9,460 bases of DNA. Source: Propionibacteriaceae bacterium. Its GTDB lineage: Bacteria > Actinomycetota > Actinomycetes > Propionibacteriales > Propionibacteriaceae. The translations under genes were made by a program, and so were the position numbers. The first letter of the stretch is position 1, and each line of letters begins with the position of its first letter. Of this stretch, positions 5,558 to 9,460 are shown one piece after another. A model generated the notes under the pieces. It searched no databases and was not told the DNA's origin. It saw nothing but the letters and a program-made list of their open reading frames with translations. Location: contig JAISGZ010000041.1 of NCBI GenBank assembly GCA_031262845.1, positions 1-9,460 of the forward strand. Direction: 5' to 3'.

Positions 5558-6949
5558 TTAAGCCTGCTCGAATGACCAGGCGTCAGCCGACGGCTGATCG
5601 AGCCTGGCACCCCACGACTGGGTCTGCCCCTGCGGCGACAGGGGCGAGGCCACACTCGGCTCGGACATCGTGGCCGTGACCATGGCGGCCCGCAAAGCCA
5701 CGATGTGATCGTGGAGTTCGGTTTCGATACGGCGGCGAATCGGACGCTCAATAGCCGCCCGCTGGCTGTCGTCGGCGACTTCCCCGGACGGTAATTTGGC
5801 TTGGAAACGCGCCACCGCCACCTCGGTTTCGCGGATGATCCGCTGCTCGGCGGCGGCCACCAGGGCGCTAACCGCGGCGTCGGCTGCCCGGGCGGCTTGT
5901 TGGCCGGCGAAATCGGCCACCGCCGATTCGACCAGCGACCGGGCTTGTTCGACGGCCAATCGATCGGCTTGGGGCACGTGTTCCGACAGCAGGTCGAGGT
6001 CGAACAAGGTCACCGCCGGCAGATCAGCCACCGCCGGGTCGATGTCACGGCGTAAGGCCAGGTCGATCATGACCAGTGGCCGGCCGCTTCGATCGGTCGC
6101 CACGACGGCCGGTTCGACCTGAGCCCGCTCGACCACACAGCCTGAGCCGGAGCCGGAACAGGCCACGACGACATCGGCCCGCGCTACCACCGCCCCCAAC
6201 TCGGCCGTCGAGGCCGTTATCGGCGTGACATCGTGACTGGCGGCGAAGGTGGCGGCCCGGCCGGAAGCCGAATAGACCTCGATCTGGGTCACGCCACGAC
6301 GGCGTAAGGCGGCCACGGTGGCGCCGGCGTAGGCGCCCGTGCCAATCAGCAGGGTCTGAAGCTGGGACCAATCGGCGGCGCCCCCTGGGGTTCGACCAGT
6401 GGCGGCTGACCAGACTGGTTCGGCCAGGTCCAAGCCGACATCGACCAAGGAGCGGCCGGTGGCGCTGACGTCGGTTTGCGACACCACCCGTTTGGCGATC
6501 CGGGCGGCGGCTTGGAAGAGTTGTTCCAAACCCTTCGAGGTCGTACCGGCCGAGCGGGCTTGGGCCAGAGAACGCTTGATCTGACCGGCGATCTCGCGCT
6601 CACCGATGACCATCGAGTCGAGACCGGCGGTAACCCGGAACAGATGGCGACTGGCTTCGGCCTCGACATAGGGTCGGAAAGTCGATCTGGCTAGGTCCTG
6701 TGAGACCGCGGAAGTTTGGGCGACCAATTCGGCCAAGTGTTCGCGCACATGTTCAATCGTGTCGGGGCCGGCTTCCCCTTCGGCCTCGATATAAACCTCA
6801 TAACGGTTGCAGGTGGCGACAACGACGACCCCCCGGACAGGGGCTCGAGCCGCGATCAGACGACCGAGTTGACCCGCACCGCTGCTGAGACGCTCTAAGG
6901 TGTCGAGGTCAACGTCGTGATGTGACGCTGTCAAAGAAATGATGGACAT
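5558..6949 (-). CDS. hemA: Glutamyl-tRNA reductase HemA
   Basis: HemA reduces glutamyl-tRNA(Glu) with NADPH to glutamate-1-semialdehyde, the first committed step of C5-pathway tetrapyrrole synthesis. The 463 residues contain the catalytic cysteine in ATCNRYEVY (C47), the conserved EASRHLFRVTAGLDSMVIGE block (98-117) continuing into EIAGQIK, the NADPH-binding loop LIGTGAYAG (201-209), and a C-terminal helical dimerisation domain ending with an extended Ser/Pro/Gln tail. The N-terminal motif that is usually like NHKTAPV reads SHHDVDL here (9-15), lacking the proline. This looks like a lineage variant, as all catalytic elements are present. ATG 6949 is the plausible start and has only a weak GAAAG upstream. 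A promoter read from the dyad at 6950-6987 would place transcription start only a few bases before the ATG, giving an almost leaderless mRNA. It is divergent from hemE and followed by the DUF3017 gene. Confidence 0.95.
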   Translation of the reverse strand: MSIISLTASHHDVDLDTLERLSSGAGQLGRLIAARAPVRGVVVVATCNRYEVYIEAEGEAGPDTIEHVREHLAELVAQTSAVSQDLARSTFRPYVEAEASRHLFRVTAGLDSMVIGEREIAGQIKRSLAQARSAGTTSKGLEQLFQAAARIAKRVVSQTDVSATGRSLVDVGLDLAEPVWSAATGRTPGGAADWSQLQTLLIGTGAYAGATVAALRRRGVTQIEVYSASGRAATFAASHDVTPITASTAELGAVVARADVVVACSGSGSGCVVERAQVEPAVVATDRSGRPLVMIDLALRRDIDPAVADLPAVTLFDLDLLSEHVPQADRLAVEQARSLVESAVADFAGQQAARAADAAVSALVAAAEQRIIRETEVAVARFQAKLPSGEVADDSQRAAIERPIRRRIETELHDHIVALRAAMVTATMSEPSVASPLSPQGQTQSWGARLDQPSADAWSFEQA

Positions 6950-6987
6950 GAGACTTTCACTCTAGACGACGTCTAACATTTTGTCTC
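6950..6987. promoter_or_regulatory. Nested dyad and putative interlocked divergent promoters of hemA and hemE
   Basis: The core TAGACG-A-CGTCTA (6963-6975) is a perfect 6-1-6 dyad. It is framed by GAGAC (6950-6954) and GTCTC (6983-6987), almost symmetric about the same centre. Leftwards, GAGACA (6982-6987) and TAGAGT (6959-6964) are 17 bases apart, a fair -35/-10 for hemA. Rightwards, GAGACT (6950-6955) and TAACAT (6974-6979) are 18 apart, a weaker pair for hemE. Each -10 would lie inside the other promoter's spacer, so both could not be occupied at once. The dyad could also be an operator for an unknown regulator. Confidence 0.45.
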
Positions 6988-7010
6988 GGATATGCAGAAT
7001 CGGAAACACC

Positions 7011-8246
7011 ATGAGTGAACCTATGGCAACTTCATTGCCGAACCACCATCCGCTGGTTAACGGCCAGACCACGGCAGCCCCTCTGATCGAGGCCTTGCGC
7101 GGCCGACGACCGTCCCAGTTACCAGTCTGGTTCATGCGTCAAGCCGGCCGCTCGTTGCCGGAATATCGCCAAGCCCGCCAGGGCACGACGATGCTGGAAG
7201 CCTGCCTTGAGCCGACTTTGGCGGCCGAGCTGACACTCCAGCCGGTCCGCCGTCACGACGTTGACGCGGCGATTTTCTTCTCCGACATCGTCGTGCCACT
7301 GAAGCTGGCCGGAGTCGGGGTCGAGATCAAACCCGGGGTCGGTCCGGTCATGGACCAGCCCTATCGAACCGCTCGCGACATCGCCCGATTGACCGAACAA
7401 TCGTTGACGGCCGCCGCGCTGGCGCCGATTTTTGAGGCCGTGACCCAGGTGGTGGCTGAGCTGTCGCCGAACGGCCGGCCGCTGATCGGGTTTGGCGGCG
7501 CGCCCTTCACAGTGGCGGCCTATCTGGTCGAGGGCGGACCGTCGCGCGATCATCTGGCGGCCCGGCGGCTCATGCACACCGATCCGGCCAGTTGGCGTCG
7601 GCTGCTCGATTGGACGGCCGATCTGACGGCCCAATTCCTCGTCACCCAGGTAGTCGCCGGGGCCTCGGCGGTCCAGCTCTTCGATTCCTGGGCCGGTTCC
7701 CTGAGCCAAACCGATTACCACCTAGCCGTGGCCCCGGCCTCAGCCCGAGCTTTGGCGCCGGTGGCCCAGCTGCGGCCGGCTGGAGTTACGCCGGACGCTG
7801 GTGGTCCTGGTCGGTCGGTCTCGACGCCGGACCCGGTTAAGACCTCCGAGGTGGCCGTGCCGGTGATTCATTTCGCGGTTGGTGCCGGCCATCTGCTGAC
7901 CGCACTGCACCAGGTCGAAGTCGAGGCCGGCGTGGTTTATCCGACAGTCGGGGTGGATTACCGAATGCCGCTCGACCAGGCCATCGCTCAACTTGGACCC
8001 GGCGTCGCCGTCCAGGGCAATATCGACCCCGCCCGGCTCGACACGCCCTGGCCCTTACTCGAAGCCCATGTCCGTGATGTCGTCCGGCGCGGTGGCGCTT
8101 TGGCCGCCGGTCAGCCGGTCGGCCACGTCGTCAACCTCGGCCACGGTGTCCCGCCCGACACCGACCCGGAAGTTCTGACCCGCCTGACCGCTCTCGTCCA
8201 TCAGCTCGAAGCCGCTGGCGATCCGGCCCTTGAGGCCGCCTCATGA
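7011..8246 (+). CDS. hemE: Uroporphyrinogen decarboxylase HemE with an extra linker
   Basis: HemE removes four acetate carboxyls from uroporphyrinogen III to give coproporphyrinogen III. Motifs: PVWFMRQAGRSLPEYR (38-53, with the substrate-binding Arg pair R43 and R47), the catalytic Asp in FFSDIVVPL (D92), GFGGAPFTVAAYLVEGG with Y171, QLFDSWAGSLS, and the C-terminal His in NLGHGVPPDTDPE (H378). The protein is 411 residues from ATG 7011, against about 340-360 for most homologues. The extra length is an N-terminal tail of about 20 residues and a Gly/Pro/Ser/Thr linker at about 253-282, just before the conserved PVIHF strand (284-288). ATG 7023 is an alternative start, as both have weak ribosome sites. 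A TTG at 6981 lies inside the promoter dyad and is unlikely. The stop overlaps the hemC start as ATGA. Confidence 0.95.
   Translation: MSEPMATSLPNHHPLVNGQTTAAPLIEALRGRRPSQLPVWFMRQAGRSLPEYRQARQGTTMLEACLEPTLAAELTLQPVRRHDVDAAIFFSDIVVPLKLAGVGVEIKPGVGPVMDQPYRTARDIARLTEQSLTAAALAPIFEAVTQVVAELSPNGRPLIGFGGAPFTVAAYLVEGGPSRDHLAARRLMHTDPASWRRLLDWTADLTAQFLVTQVVAGASAVQLFDSWAGSLSQTDYHLAVAPASARALAPVAQLRPAGVTPDAGGPGRSVSTPDPVKTSEVAVPVIHFAVGAGHLLTALHQVEVEAGVVYPTVGVDYRMPLDQAIAQLGPGVAVQGNIDPARLDTPWPLLEAHVRDVVRRGGALAAGQPVGHVVNLGHGVPPDTDPEVLTRLTALVHQLEAAGDPALEAAS
8232..8235 (+). promoter_or_regulatory. hemC ribosome binding site within the end of hemE
   Basis: GAGG lies seven bases before the hemC ATG at 8243. Together with the four-base ATGA overlap it indicates translational coupling of hemC to hemE. 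Confidence 0.6.
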
Positions 8247-9229
8247 CAGCGCCGGACAAGCTGCGGCTGGGAACCCGGGCCAGTGCTCTGGCGCTCGCCC
8301 AGTCGGGTCTGATCGCCCGTCAGGTGGAGGCCTTGACCGGTCAGCCGGTCGAGTTGGTGACGATCCACAGTCACGGTGATCAGGACCAGGTCACGCCACT
8401 TCATCAGATGGGTGGCACCGGGGTTTTCACGACCGCCGTCCGCCAGGCCTTGCTCGACCGGCAGTGTGACCTGGTCGTCCATTCGCTCAAGGACCTGCCG
8501 ACCGAACCAGTAGCCGGGTTGGCTTTGGCAACTCCCGTGCGGGCGGAACCGTGGGATGCGCTCTGCGGTCCGCCTGGCACCCGGCTCGACCGGCTGCCAC
8601 CGGGCGCCAAGGTTGGCACGGGCTCGCCTCGGCGGAGCGCCCAGTTGCGGCTGCTGAGGCCGGACCTTGAGTTGGTGCCGCTGCGAGGCAACGTCGACAC
8701 CCGGTTGGGCCGCGTTTTTAACACTCCGGCCAGCCTTGATGCCGTGGTTTTGGCCCAGGCCGGATTGCAGCGCCTCGACCGGGCCGACCGCATCAGCCAG
8801 GTGTTCCAAGCCGACGAGCTATTACCGGCCGCCGGGCAAGGGGCTTTGGCCATCGAAGCCCGGGCCGACGAGGTTGAGGGCAGCGGCCCACTGGCCGCGG
8901 TCTGGGCCGGTTTACACGATCCCGCCACTGGTTGGGCGATCGCCGCCGAACGGGCCGTCTTGCGCCACTTGGCGGCCGGCTGTTCAGCGCCGGTCGGAGT
9001 TCTGGCCCAACTCGACGGACAGCGCCTAGTGGTCGAGGCCTGTGTCGCCTGGCCCGATGGTTTACGGGTGGTACGGCAACAACGATCAGCCGAGTTGGTG
9101 GTTGACGAAGCCGGCCAGGTCGTCGATCAGTCGGGCCCCTTAGCGCTCGCGGAAGCCCTCGGCCGGTCGCTGGCCGACGATCTGATCAGCGTCGGCGGCC
9201 CAGCCTTACAGCAGTTGATGACCGATTGA
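8243..9229 (+). CDS. hemC: Porphobilinogen deaminase (hydroxymethylbilane synthase) HemC
   Basis: HemC joins four porphobilinogen molecules into the linear hydroxymethylbilane on a covalently bound dipyrromethane cofactor. The 328 residues show LRLGTRASALALAQ near the N-terminus (7-20), the catalytic Asp and neighbouring Lys in HSLKDLPTE (K83, D84, the same numbers as in E. coli), GTGSPRR (125-131), RGNVDTRL (148-155), PAAGQGALAIE (195-205), and the cofactor-attaching cysteine in LAAGCSAPVG (C247). Length and motif spacing are normal. It starts inside the hemE stop (ATGA), so the two are one transcription unit. hemD follows after a 49-nt spacer with two very short ORFs. Confidence 0.97.
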   Translation: MTAPDKLRLGTRASALALAQSGLIARQVEALTGQPVELVTIHSHGDQDQVTPLHQMGGTGVFTTAVRQALLDRQCDLVVHSLKDLPTEPVAGLALATPVRAEPWDALCGPPGTRLDRLPPGAKVGTGSPRRSAQLRLLRPDLELVPLRGNVDTRLGRVFNTPASLDAVVLAQAGLQRLDRADRISQVFQADELLPAAGQGALAIEARADEVEGSGPLAAVWAGLHDPATGWAIAAERAVLRHLAAGCSAPVGVLAQLDGQRLVVEACVAWPDGLRVVRQQRSAELVVDEAGQVVDQSGPLALAEALGRSLADDLISVGGPALQQLMTD

Positions 9230-9230
9230 A

Positions 9231-9277
9231 ATGACGTTGATATGACGGCTCTCTCAATACGACGGCCCCTGATTTGA
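9231..9277 (+). other. Two chained mini-ORFs between hemC and hemD
   Basis: One base after the hemC stop a four-codon ORF (MTLI, 9231-9245) ends in an ATGA overlap with the start of an eleven-codon ORF (MTALSIRRPLI, 9242-9277). That ORF ends one base before the hemD ATG at 9279. All three starts read ATGACG, and no Shine-Dalgarno is seen before hemD. The arrangement would allow stepwise termination-reinitiation from hemC into hemD. It could also be chance or the debris of a duplicated start region. Confidence 0.35.
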
Positions 9278-9278
9278 C

Positions 9279-9460
9279 ATGACGGACCCTTTGGCTGGTT
9301 TCAGCGTTCTCATCGCCCGGACACCGGACCGGGCAGCCGATCTACGCTCCCAGCTCCAAGCCCTGGGCGCCACGGTCACGGTCGCCCCGGTGACGACCAC
9401 GCTGTCAGCCAGCGATCCGAACCGGCTCGACGCCGTCGTCCGCCAGATCTGGGCCGGGTA
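9279..9460 (+). CDS. hemD: Uroporphyrinogen-III synthase HemD (N-terminal part, runs off the window)
   Basis: HemD inverts ring D of hydroxymethylbilane and closes the macrocycle to uroporphyrinogen III. Only about 60 residues are visible. They begin MTDPLAGFSVLIARTPDRA, continue with SQLQALGATVTVAPV, and match the weakly conserved HemD N-terminus (LAG..VLItR...rA..l...L..lGA.v...P). The position after hemC is the usual one. The family is poorly conserved, so position carries part of the weight. Whether the rest is a stand-alone HemD or a fusion cannot be seen. Confidence 0.85.
   Translation, partial: MTDPLAGFSVLIARTPDRAADLRSQLQALGATVTVAPVTTTLSASDPNRLDAVVRQIWAG

Noticed and set aside
9230..9281. 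The hemC-hemD spacer as a frameshifted, broken gene
   Set aside because: hemC ends with a normal full-length C-terminus and hemD starts with a normal N-terminus, so nothing is missing.

Overview
The window is GC-rich, gene-dense bacterial chromosome carrying housekeeping genes. Gene content points to an actinobacterium (Actinomycetota): tatD next to rsmA, a DUF3017 membrane protein, a DUF4190 protein with a Pro/Ala/Tyr-rich leader, GTG starts, and a divergent heme locus. A Propionibacteriales-like organism is possible, but that is a guess from style and not from alignment. I see no mobile element, CRISPR array, tRNA or rRNA, and no gap of 300 bases or more without a gene.

Left part (1-3314, minus strand): rsmI, tatD and rsmA read leftwards with about 180 nt between neighbours. 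RsmI and RsmA both methylate the 16S rRNA decoding region. TatD is a metal-dependent nuclease. A Shine-Dalgarno sequence at the extreme left edge suggests another minus-strand gene just outside the window. RsmA carries an acidic Pro/Ser/Thr insertion of about 60 residues, part of it encoded by exact-period 30-nt tandem repeats.

Middle (3315-5223): mdh (malate dehydrogenase) diverges from rsmI. It ends in a long hairpin terminator shared with the convergent gene for a DUF4190 membrane protein.

Right part (5224-9460), tetrapyrrole synthesis: hemA (glutamyl-tRNA reductase) is transcribed leftwards with a small DUF3017 gene behind it. hemE, hemC and the start of hemD run rightwards. HemA makes glutamate-1-semialdehyde, the committed precursor of 5-aminolevulinate. 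HemC makes hydroxymethylbilane, HemD closes it to uroporphyrinogen III, and HemE decarboxylates that to coproporphyrinogen III. hemE and hemC overlap by ATGA. hemC and hemD are joined by two tiny chained ORFs. The hemA-hemE gap holds a nested dyad that can be read as two interlocked, back-to-back promoters.

I found no clearly new multi-gene system. The most interesting items are the hemA/hemE dyad, the repeat-built insertion in RsmA, a second low-complexity insertion in HemE, and the hemC-hemD mini-ORF relay.
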